The notes below the pieces were generated by a model. The model was given only the letters and a program-made list of their open reading frames with translations, searched no databases and had not been told where the DNA came from. This document shows positions 1-9,133 of a stretch of DNA of 15,994 nt, in pieces. The DNA is from Saccoglossus kowalevskii. Its lineage: Eukaryota; Hemichordata; Enteropneusta; Harrimaniidae. The number at the start of each line of letters is the position of its first letter. The first letter of the stretch is position 1. The DNA is taken from the NCBI RefSeq assembly GCF_000003605.2, contig NW_003120919.1:883970-899963 (forward strand). Direction: 5' to 3'. The translations under genes were made by a program, and so were the position numbers.

Positions 1-310
1 AAAAAATAGGGGTGTTTTGAGCAAAAAACGAATAACCCTGGAGTGCACACAACACACTGAATTTCGGAACAAATCTTGCATTATTTACAGCAGCAGAATA
101 CCACAGAAATATCAGACGAAACATGAAAACACTATATATATGTATTTCGGCCTGAACCCTCTCTATTGCAATTCCAGGAATTACCCCCCATATGTGCAAC
201 CATTTTCCACCTTGGTACCACCCAAGCCTGAAAACAAAATCTTAATACCACGCTGAAGCGTTTGGTAATAAAAAGCGATCGAATCAACTACGTAGTCTTG
301 AAAACCCAAT

Positions 311-323
311 GGGGGGGGGGGGG
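311..323. repeat. Homopolymer run of 13 G
   Basis: Thirteen consecutive G residues follow an AAT and precede AGAACAAAAAAAAGC. The run could be polymorphic in length or an assembly-sensitive position. Confidence 0.9.
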
Positions 324-1012
324 AGAACAAAAAAAAGCGTTAGTATTCGATAGATAACGTATATCTTAAACGCAACACGTTTCTGTCTTACTAACAAACA
401 ACGCAGTGGCGAAATAAATTGAAAACTCGTACGTTTATCTGATTGACTGAGTAACTAAGTCGATTTCAATATAAACGAACGAAAATGCTCTAACATTTCT
501 TAAGGCAGTCATAATTTTTGACAAAATTAGTCATAAATCACATGACATTAGTTTATTGTGTACAATCATGAAGTTAATGTCTCATGGTACAATGAAATAG
601 TGTGTTATACTTTTTGAAAAACGTGTCCTAATATTTCTTGAAAATTGATATTTTTTGAACAATTCCATAGAACACAATGTTAAAAAAAACTGTATTTTTG
701 ACACTTTCTAAAACCCAAATTACTCCCTCATTAACAATATATGATTTTCCAGCCTATGATGTAACCGGGCTAGATTGTGGGATATTGCATAATATCTCTG
801 CCATAGGAATCTGTGGTAAAAGTGTTATAATAGTGGTGAAATGGTGACTTTCCACAACCATGAATATCTAGAAAATAAGGCTGGTGACCCCCTAACTTTT
901 TTTAGTTCAATATCCCTATATTGCCTTGGGGTACAATTTATAGTAAAATGAATAATTTTTTTTTAATTTATGAGTAGACCTTAAGTCAGATAGAAGTTAA
1001 CGCAAGAGCTTA

Positions 1013-1092
1013 GCGTTGTTCGTTACTCGAATAAAATGTTTCGTTCGTACAAGTTTATTTTTTAAATCCATGAGTGCGTTGTTCGTTACTCG
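1013..1092. repeat. 17-bp direct repeat, 63-bp period
   Basis: GCGTTGTTCGTTACTCG occurs exactly at 1013-1029 and again at 1076-1092. The intervening bases show no further repeat structure that I can see. It may be a two-copy remnant of a tandem repeat or of an insertion. Confidence 0.75.
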
Positions 1093-1345
1093 GTCGACCC
1101 GGTGATAGATAGAGGTACACGATCTTTCGCCTTTTTTGTGCATGCGCTGTTGTTTGTCTTTCAGATAGAGAAAAATAAAAAGCCTCATGTACAATTTTCG
1201 TTTGTACAAAAACGGGTACTGTGCGAGGTCGCGTCGAAACGACAGACTCGGCGGTTTAACGAAGGATTTTTATATTATATTTAATTATATTAAGAACATA
1301 GCCTGAGACGAAATTCGTTTTACTCAATGGAAGAGTAAACCGTTT

Positions 1346-1387
1346 ACAAACAAACACACACACATACACACACACCACACACACATA
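1346..1387. repeat. (CA)n microsatellite, interrupted
   Basis: An ACACAC-rich tract is interrupted by a few T and C substitutions (ACAAACAAACACACACACAT and following). It is an ordinary animal dinucleotide microsatellite. Confidence 0.85.
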
Positions 1388-2047
1388 CTCGCCTAGCTTT
1401 ATAAGAATGCAAGTGTACGTGGCATCTCTGATAGCAATTTAGCGTAATCATGACAAAGGACGATTGATAAGAGCATAGACACTAACAAAAAAAGCTTGTT
1501 TAACACAGCTTTTTCATAGCTATGATATTATTTCCGAGCTTTGATACGTGTTCACATCTCGTGCTTCGTGACAGCTAAAACTCATGCGATTACTCACTGT
1601 CAATAAATATGAATGAGTCGTGAAAAAAAACAAACAATTTATTTATCAGTTGAATGAGCGAATCTTTCGGAACACGTTCTGTTACTACCAACATATATAT
1701 AATAATAGAAAGTCAATCAACGTGATGAAATTGTTACTTCATATTAACATTTTCTGCAAACGCGTCTATAGCCTCTTCCATACGAATATTTTTTATAACA
1801 CCATTAGCTTCAATGCTCTTCTTACCACGTCGAGAATAGTCATTGACCGGGAGATGATGATAATAAATGTGTTGTGTTTTGATCATGTACGCGCGAGTAA
1901 ATTGTATGTAAAGTTTCTCCGTCAGCGATAATTTTTAAATACTTCATAATTCATTGTCGACGCGATGTAACTGTTAGTAGGCAACGCAACGCGAGGATTT
2001 CAAATTGTTTATCAAACCTAAAAATCTTGGCTAAATAAATTACCACA

Positions 2048-2206
2048 TATATAAGCGACCTTCGCTTCTGTGGTTTCGACTGTGATACAATATACGTAGC
2101 GTATTTGACAATTGTGTGCTGTGCACAGATTGTCGTAGCGAGTCACTTTCAAACTCAATGAAATAACAACTAACAAACATTGAGGGATGTCAATCATGGC
2201 GTAAGT
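2048..2206 (+). promoter_or_regulatory. Possible TATA promoter and short first exon (weak)
   Basis: A TATATAA box at 2048-2054 is followed about 140 bases later by in-frame ATGs at 2187 and 2196, and then by a consensus 5' splice site GTAAGT at 2201-2206. This could be a core promoter with a first coding exon that starts Met-Ser-Ile-Met and splices in the next codon. I found no convincing second exon on the plus strand. AT-rich DNA gives TATA boxes easily, so this is only a candidate. Confidence 0.15.
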
Positions 2207-2333
2207 GTGGTTTGTTCAAATGTCACATTTTAACGACGTTCAGGTTTCGTTAATCTTTACTCTCTGCATCTTTCCGTGTTATAAACTGAATGTATCACAG
2301 TGCAGTGTCGAGCACCACCTGCCGCCAGTCTGA

Positions 2334-2401
2334 GATAGCTATTGCGCCCTCGGCGACAAATTCACTGCGGCGCAAACTACTGCGTGGGCGCAATAGCTAT
2401 C
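2334..2401. repeat. 16-bp perfect inverted repeat in GC-rich patch
   Basis: GATAGCTATTGCGCCC at 2334-2349 is matched exactly by its reverse complement at 2386-2401, with a 36-base loop that is itself GC-rich (GGCGACA, GCGGCGCAAAC). A transcript would form a stable stem-loop. No coding context or known RNA family was recognised. Confidence 0.8.
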
Positions 2402-3029
2402 GCCGACCGTTTAAGGCTACTTACTACCGAGTATTGAAATAATACTGTATCCCATTGTGAGCAATACACCCATACAACAACAGTAACATTATGCGATGCT
2501 GAGCTGCGTCGGTTTAACACAGACGTATGAGCGTAGAGCGTCGTATAATAACAACCCCGTTGATCAACAGGACGAACCGCTAAATCTCACTGTCTGAAAC
2601 ATATACGGTACACAGACGTTACTAGTAGAGCCCTGTACGTTGTAGTGGCTGTGCAGGTAGAAAAAGCGGCAATAGAGTTATTTATTGCGACCTAAATTAT
2701 GAGATTGATTGAATTAGTATGTCTGATTACTGAAAAATAAATCGTTATCAAGGTAAGTCACGATGTGTGACACGTTTGCTGGTTATTACTTCCAGGACGA
2801 ACTGTTGAAGTGAACCCATGACTGTAAAATATGATCCGAGGAAGCATCGCGGTATGTGAGAACGCCCTCCCCCATTTTGATGCGATACTGTAACGTTGCC
2901 ACCGTGTAGTAACCGCGTGTGGCGAGAAAAAGTATGAAATACAACCCCCCCCTAAATTATTGTGTACAATGTCTGTCCTTGAGAGGAGTTAAATGCAACT
3001 ATAAATAACATACAGTTATTGTATCCTAC

Positions 3030-3123
3030 CTGGTATAGCATGATTTCGTTGTTATCCCTGTTTGCTGTCCAATAAGGATTGTCTTTATATGTAATACCCG
3101 CCTTGTGTCCATTTCTGCTCCCC
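3030..3123 (-). other. Possible isolated minus-strand exon (weak)
   Basis: On the minus strand an open stretch ends at a good donor (CCAG|GTAGGATA, last exon base 3030) and may begin after an AG at 3125-3124. The frame encodes a polar, aromatic-rich segment containing YKDNPYWTANRDNNEIML, which looks more protein-like than neighbouring frames. The upstream polypyrimidine tract is poor, and a second frame that starts with an ATG at about 3112 is also open to the donor. No partner exon was found within reach, so it could be a chance opening or a lone exon of an unrecognised gene. Confidence 0.2.
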
Positions 3124-4253
3124 CTTAAATGTGCATTTTTATAATAACTATATTGGAAGTGTTTCCAAATTTGCGTCAGCTTCAACATATATTATACACA
3201 ATCCGATTAAAATCAAATGTATTGTACGACGTGTATTTATTTTACTGTGAATAATTTATTTAATTTGTTCTTTTAAATAACAAAAAAACTAAAACACAGC
3301 CTGAGACTAGGATCTCATTTTATTCAGATAGTTATTATACATTACCTATGGCGATTTTGTTCATAGGAAACGTGTACATACAGTAATAGATCACGTTTGC
3401 TAAAGCTGAGAATAACTATTGACCATATTTGCTAATATCATGAGATTTAATAGAAAGGGTTTCTGAGAGTGTCAAGTGAATGCCACCCATTGATGCCACA
3501 TAGCCGCATACATAGGATGTTACTAACGGGACTTTCTCCGGCAACCTTCATTTTAATACACACAAATTCGAATAGCAGTAAAGGTTTCTCATTCCATGAC
3601 CCAAAATGTGATTTTATTTATTTTGTTCTTTTGAGCCTATTTACTGGGGTTTAATTTCACGAATTTGGTAATCAGTTTTATTGTTATTTGACATGATGTC
3701 ACGTAGATTTAATTCAGGGATAGGGTTGGAAAAAAAAAAGCACACGTTTATTCAAAACCTTGTGTTCGACAAACAGGCGCGTCAGGCGGGTGTGGAGGTG
3801 GACCCTTGCGCATCAGACCCTTCGGTATTTCAGTCGACAGTACATTTGCTAAATAATCAGTAAATAGATTGCTATGACCAATGCGCTCACAAGGACAATT
3901 AAAGACAAGTCACTTCAAAATAAATAGAAAGGTGAGGTTTGCATTCTTCTTCTTGCCACTGTAGAACACAGTTCATGGGGACTCTTCTATTCTACCAGGA
4001 GAAATCAATAAATACGTTTTGATTATGCAAATGAACATCGTGCATCAGTCATGTTATGCGCCTTGGTGTCTTGTCCCTCTCCTCTGTGAGATGAGGAACT
4101 CTTCAAACGTAGCCAAGATTGCTAAGCGATAGGGGACAAAAGAAAACAACTTGTAGGTGCCACCTGCCTTCGTGATAAAATATCCTAATTTTAACGGGAC
4201 ACGTCCAGCAGCTATAATTATTATACTAGTATTTATTGTAGATGGTTAGCAAC

Positions 4254-4359
4254 GGTTCCGTGGTGTAACTATTAACACTCTGGACTCTGCGTCTCGTGTG
4301 CGAGTTCAATCTCGCTACGAGTTTGTAACTTTGTTTCACCAACACAAATGTAACTCATT
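4254..4359 (+). mobile_element. Degenerate tRNA-Gln-like sequence, probable SINE head
   Basis: The sequence from GGTTCCGTGGTGTAAC through CACTCTGGACTCTG to the GAGTTCAATCTC box follows the layout of eukaryotic tRNA-Gln (CTG). It has an A-box-like TGGTGTAAC, an anticodon arm CTGGA-CTCTGCG-TCTCG and a T arm GCGAG...CTCGC. The acceptor 3' side does not pair with GGTTCCG, the anticodon stem has a mismatch and the T loop is one base short, so it is not a functional tRNA. TTAGCAACG (4246-4254) and TTAACAACG (4360-4368) flank it and could be a decayed target duplication. A tRNA-derived SINE fragment or tRNA pseudogene is the likely explanation. Confidence 0.5.
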
Positions 4360-5252
4360 TTAACAACGCTCACTAAACGTCCCTATTTTAGCGTATATGA
4401 CTAAATACAAACATTTCCCTTTGAACAGATGTATTATCTCAGCCGATGTGCGAGTACAGGCTATCATTAATTACAAGCACTGATGGTTTGCAAAAACAAT
4501 CGCATTAATGTCACATGAAAAAATAGTGCGATTTCGACGTATTTTTGACAACATTTTCTTTTACTAATTACGTTGCAAATCAAAGCAAATATACGAAACA
4601 CTACACTAGACATCTACGTTCACTACATTAGTCTACATACATGTACAAATTAATCGGAGTTAATGGTCGAATCTTCTGCTTTATCATCACAAAATGGTTT
4701 GAAATGTGACCGGACCCGACCAATACTGCAGTAAAGCATTTTAGCTATTTTGTTGTTTTCGTTAAATTCCCTAATTCAAGATGTAGCTAAATTACAATAT
4801 AGCTTATAATATGATTGTTGGCACTTTAGCTAACTTAAGTCAAATTCGCTAAAATGACATTTTATTATTATAAAGCGTTTTTAAATTATAGAAAGATGGT
4901 TTTGTCAGTATTTCGTATTTATCACCTTTCTGAAAACTGGTTGCTACGTGAGTGAGTGTGTATCGTGTGTTGGTGAGTATCATCTGCACATGCGCAGTTG
5001 CGACAACAGTTCTGCTTTAAATGTTGGTTTCGAAGTCGTGAACACCGACACAAGAGGAGCAATTAAATGTTTGTAAGACTCTAACGTATTATGCAGCACA
5101 CTATGTGGAAATCAACCTTGTAAGCAGTAAAGGTGTGGGACAATTTACACCATTCATAACAGATACATTTGCAGACAGTAAGTTGCAGACATATACACAC
5201 CACTTATATAAGACTTGGCAAACCGAAACTAATACTGGTGTTCCTAATTTGC

Positions 5253-5268
5253 ATATATATATATATAT
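5253..5268. repeat. (AT)n microsatellite
   Basis: Eight AT dinucleotides lie in a row shortly before the large satellite array. A similar short AT run lies at about 11628-11642 inside an intron of the monooxygenase gene. Confidence 0.85.
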
Positions 5269-5337
5269 AGTACACAATAACATATTAGCATGCAGTGGAA
5301 GTTTAATTTGATATTACATATTTTACACTGCGTATAT

Positions 5338-6108
5338 TACGAATGACGTCGCTGTGTCAAAATAAGAATCATTACGTTTCATATCGATGACGTAGTTAGT
5401 AAGAAAATCGTTACGTTTTATGTCAATGACGTAGTAGTGTGAAAATAAGAATCGTTACGTTTTTCACGGCAATGACGTATTTGTAGCCAAATAAGAATCG
5501 TTACGTTTTTCACGGCAATAACGTATTTGTATCCAAATAAGAATCGTTACATTTCATGAAAATGACGTATTTGTATCAAAATAAAAATCGTTACGTTTCA
5601 TGACAATGACGTAATTGTAGCCAAATAAGAATCGTTACGTTTTACACGACAATGACGTATTTATAGCCAAATAAAGATCGTTACGTTTTACACGACAATG
5701 ACGTATTTGTATCCAAATAAGAATTTGGCTATAAATGAGAATCGTTACGTTTCACGGCAATGAAGTATTTGTAGCCAAATAAAAATCGTTACGTTTTACA
5801 CGACAATGACGTATTTGTATCCAAATAAGAATTTGGCTACAAATGAGAATCGTTACGTTTCATGACAATGACGTATTTGTTACCAAATAAGAATCGTTAC
5901 GCTTTTCACGACAATAACGTATTTGTATCCAAATAAGAATCGTTACATATCATGACAATGACGTATTTGTATCCAAATAAAAATCGTTACGTTTCATGAC
6001 AATGACGTAATTGTAGCCAAATAAGAATCGTTACGTTTTCAACAACAATGACGTATTTGTATCCAAATAAGAATCGATACATTTCATGACAATGACGTAT
6101 TTGTATCC
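5338..6108. repeat. Satellite array, block 1 (about 16 units of 44-46 bp)
   Basis: Tandem units follow the pattern ATGACGTATTTGTATCC, then AAATAAGAATCGTTACG, then TTTTTCACGACA or TTTCATGACA. The first units (5338 to about 5450) are the most diverged, as expected at an array edge. Most units keep a TGACGT core. Two units (around 5723 and 5831) carry an extra segment that is an inverted copy of part of the unit. The last unit breaks off at TATCC (6104-6108), where the LTR-like insertion begins. The length differences between units come mainly from the TTTTTCAC versus TTTCAT variants. Confidence 0.95.
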
Positions 6109-6749
6109 TGTGGAAAACCTGCTATGTAGTGCTGCTAATTTAAGTGGCTATTTTAGTAACACTGATGACCTGGGGTCACGTTCACCAGGAGCCGAGAACA
6201 AACTTCTTATTTATCGATTTTTATGTTGACATTTGTTCCAAAAGTCTAGTTATTATATTAGAGTCTCAATTATTGTTATGAACATTAGCGAAGTTCAAAT
6301 ATGAGAAATAATTCTTAGTTAGAACTTTCGGGTATTCAGAGCGCATTATGAGAGTTGTTATGAACATTGTGACTGAATTATTATCGAACAACAAACATTC
6401 AGGATATATCATTATACAAGATTCGTGATTTATTTGTGTATACACTCTGATATCGGGAATTCGTTTATTACAAAATTTATGCACCAGCTATTCTACAGTT
6501 ATTGTCATTCACGATGATTTCACTCTGATTTGGAAGATAAATTCTCCATACTCTTCCATTACCCATGATACTGTTCGAGCCTCGTTGGTAGGTTTTTCTA
6601 GAATGTTCAAGATGTCGCTGATGTTAGAAGTGTTTGTAAACCGTTCCATTGAAATAAAACAGAGTTTGTGTTCATTGAAAACCGTGAGTTTCTTCAGTGT
6701 CACTGGGAATGGGCGAAAACCTGTAGCAGAACATTAAACGTTCCCCACA
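6109..6749. mobile_element. Probable solo LTR inserted in the satellite, with 5-bp TSD
   Basis: This 641-bp segment is unrelated to the satellite on both sides. It begins TGTGGAAAAC, ends TTCCCCACA, and is bounded by TATCC at 6104-6108 and 6750-6754. Removing it and one TATCC restores a normal satellite unit. TG...CA ends plus a 5-bp target duplication are the hallmark of LTR retrotransposon integration, and the length suits a solo LTR. Polyadenylation signals exist in both orientations (AATAAA at 6653-6658 on plus; at 6464-6469 and 6429-6434 on minus), so strand is unresolved. The two ends also match imperfectly over about 25 bases in inverted orientation, so a non-autonomous DNA transposon is the alternative. 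A 64-codon minus-strand frame (6509-6703) lies inside; no family was recognised. Confidence 0.65.
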
Positions 6750-7862
6750 TATCCAAATAAAAATCGTTACGTTTCACGACAATAACGTATTTGTATCCAA
6801 ATAAGAATTGTTACATTTCATGACAATGACGTATTTGTATCCAAATAAGGATCGCTACGTTTTCCACGACAATGACGTAATTGTATTCAAATAAAAATCG
6901 TTACGTTTCATGACAATGACGTATCTGTATCCAAATAAGAATCGTTACGTTTTTAACGACAATGACGTATTTGTATTCAAATAAGAATCGTAACGTTTTT
7001 CACGACAATGACGTATTTGTATCCAAATAAGAATCGTTACATTTCATGACAATGACGTATTTGTATTCAAATAAAAATCGTTACGTTTCATGACAATGAC
7101 GTATCTGTATCCAAATAAAAATCGTTACGTTTCATGACAATGACGTATTTGTACCAAATAAGAATCGTTACATTTCATGACAATGACGTATTTGTATCCA
7201 AATAAAAATTGTTACGTTTCATGACAATGACGTATTTGTACCAAATAAGAATCGTTACGTTTTACACGACAATGACGTATTTGTATCCAAACAAGAATCG
7301 TTACGTTTCACGACAATGACGTATTTGTAGCCAAATAAGAATCGTTACGTTTTTCACGACAATGACGTATTTGTATCCAAATAAGAATCGTTACATTTCA
7401 TGACAATTACGTATTTGTACCCAAATAAAAATTGTTACGTTTCATGACAATGACGTTTTCGTAGCCAAATAAGAATCGTTATGACGTATTTGTACCAAAT
7501 AAGAATCGTTACGTTTTACACGACAATGACGTATTTGTATCCAAATAAGAATCGTTACATTTCATGACAATGACGTATTTGTATCCAAATGAGAATCGTT
7601 ACGTTTCACGACAATGACGTATTTGTAGCCAAATAAGAATCGTTACGTTTTTCACGACAATGACGTATTTGTATCCAAATAAGAATCGTTACGTATTTGT
7701 ATCCAAATAAGAATCGTTACGTTTTTCATGACAATGACATATTTGTATTCAAATAAAAATCATTACAATTCATGACAATGGCGTATTTGTATCCAAGTAA
7801 TAATCGTTACGTTTCTTGTCAATGTCGTAGCTGTGTTAAAACAAAGATTCGTTACGTTTTAA
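6750..7862. repeat. Satellite array, block 2 (about 26 units of 43-46 bp)
   Basis: This is the same repeat as block 1, resuming at TATCCAAATAAAAATCG directly after the insertion. The unit order is often TTTTTCACGACA type, then ACATTTCATGACA type, then ACGTTTCATGACA type, giving a trimer of roughly 134 bp. Two units are truncated (around 7480, where GTTACG...CA is missing, and around 7690). The final units (7741-7862) are diverged and mark the right edge of the array. Confidence 0.95.
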
Positions 7863-8059
7863 TATTAATAAACAGAAACGGGGTTTCAGACCTGCTTGCA
7901 AATATATGACAGTTTCAAGAGTTTGCCATATGATAAAGCGTGATTCGTGGATAAAGTTCATGTTCAAGTTGTTTCATTGCATTTTGTCTGTGTATGCATA
8001 TTGATCGCCAAAGAAGACTAAACGTTTGTAGTAGTTGTTGCATGATATTGGCAATATGA

Positions 8060-8855
8060 CATGGATAATATTAAAGACAAAGTCAAGACAAACAACACAA
8101 TGCTCCCAGATGAAAGAGCTCAATAAATGTAGGAGAATGCAATTTACAGTTTTTTTTATATCACTTTTCATTCCCTAGCAATTTAACGTTTCATCGGTTA
8201 TATCAGTATTATTTAGTCGGCCATCTTGTTTATCCACCAATCGGTTGTGGCTAAAGTGTGACATCATATCCTCTGTTGTGAAAAATTAAGAAGATGCTTT
8301 AACCTGAGAAATACTGAGCTGAACTTGTTCAAATTTTCGGTGTACATATTACTAATGTATATTACTATAGTAAAGGAAATTAGAATGTTACAAATACACA
8401 AAACTTAAAGATATAAACATTTTGGTTATCGTTATTTTGGTTGCTGGACAATTTTTTGTTCCATTTTTTGGTCAACAGAATATATATAACCTGTATAACC
8501 TACTCGCATGGATAAATTGTATACAATACTAGTATACGAAAACCTGAGCATTTGGAAGAAAAACACACAAATTTTCAGTTCTGTTGTCATGAAAACTATT
8601 TTATATGTATGTCAACTTTTGAAGTTATAGGTGAAATTATTTTCTCAATTTCTCACAACAGTGAATATGTCTTCATACTTTACCCATAATCCTTTGCTGG
8701 AGGAACATGATGGCGGACTATATAAGACTGATGAAAAGTTGAATATCTAGAGAATGAAAAGTGATATAAAAAACCTGTAGATTGCCTTTTCGTATATTTG
8801 CCGCACTCTTTCATCTGGGAGTGATATGTTTGCCTTGACTTTTCCTTTAACCAAT
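8060..8855. mobile_element. Imperfect foldback (long inverted repeat) element
   Basis: Left arm (about 8060-8290) and right arm (about 8655-8855) are reverse complements of each other with moderate divergence. Exact blocks include CTCCCAGATGAAAGAG at 8103-8118 against 8806-8821, and a 22-base match at 8152-8173 against 8752-8773. Weaker similarity runs through the GTCGGCCATC/GTCCGCCATC segment and outward through AAAGTCAAGACAAACA/AAAAGTCAAGGCAAACA. The roughly 360-bp centre is AT-rich with small palindromes and no coding frame. Either one foldback/MITE-like element or two copies of one repeat inserted head to head would fit. No clear target duplication was found. It lies just downstream of the monooxygenase stop codon. 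Confidence 0.75.
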
Positions 8856-8959
8856 GGACCGAGGTTGAACGTTGATTTCAATTTAGTGGAGTTATTCGCG
8901 TTTTTATGAATATAACATGTCGAGACAGTGTCTCAACGGCACAAAATCTATTAAAGATA

Positions 8960-9133
8960 TTACTTCGACAATGTGCACACAATGATTAAGGTAAGAACTT
9001 GCAGAAACATATTGAGGGCAATTTCAACAGCGCCATCAGCGGCATCAACCTCATCACCGTCGCCTCCAAAATCACACTGTCTGTTATAGTCCGGCAACGT
9101 TTCACTTATTGGAGTCGGAGTGAAATACGAATC
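8960..9133 (-). CDS. MOXD1-like gene, terminal exon with hydrophobic tail
   Basis: The acceptor is CTTTCAG, after a 91-base intron. It has 57 codons plus stop TAA. It begins DSYFTPTPISETLPDYNRQC, continues with an acidic stretch (GGDGDEVDAADG) and ends in a hydrophobic run NMFLQVLTLIIVCTLSK. Human MOXD1 also ends in a short hydrophobic segment, and DBH does not have this arrangement. That supports assignment to the MOXD1 side and suggests membrane or GPI attachment. Confidence 0.88.
   Translation of the reverse strand, partial: DSYFTPTPISETLPDYNRQCDFGGDGDEVDAADGAVEIALNMFLQVLTLIIVCTLSK

Larger units (their letters stand above)
1..5337. other. Gene-poor, AT-rich flank; no supported gene
   Basis: No reading frame here exceeds about 100 codons, and none has convincing coding composition, domain motifs or a consistent chain of splice sites. 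The open stretches at 17-256, 1620-1931 and 3681-3863 look like chance openings. The region holds the small repeats, the SINE-like head and the two weak exon or promoter candidates listed separately. A short GC-richer patch at about 2290-2410 contrasts with the surrounding AT-rich sequence. It is best read as intergenic DNA, or intronic DNA of a gene outside the window. Confidence 0.6.

Noticed and set aside
2187-4018. Two-exon micro-gene joining the donor at 2201 to an acceptor CACTGTAG near 3965, giving a 23-residue frame
   Set aside because: The peptide is too short to distinguish from chance, the polyadenylation-like AATAAA falls inside it, and there is no other support.
6509-6720. Minus-strand terminal exon with acceptor CTACAG at 6722-6721, a 68-codon frame, stop, and AATAAA 40 bases downstream; a faint resemblance to BRICHOS-type sequence was considered
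   Set aside because: The whole segment lies inside the 641-bp insertion bounded by TATCC duplications, no upstream exon exists on the minus strand before the satellite, and the domain resemblance lacks the second cysteine. It is better read as LTR-internal sequence.
5338-7862. CRISPR-like array
   Set aside because: Units are directly abutting and homologous throughout, with no unique spacers, in an animal genome; this is a satellite.
7974-8171. Minus-strand frame of 65 codons
   Set aside because: It overlaps the left foldback arm, and the corresponding part of the other arm is not open in a matching frame, so it is not under coding constraint.
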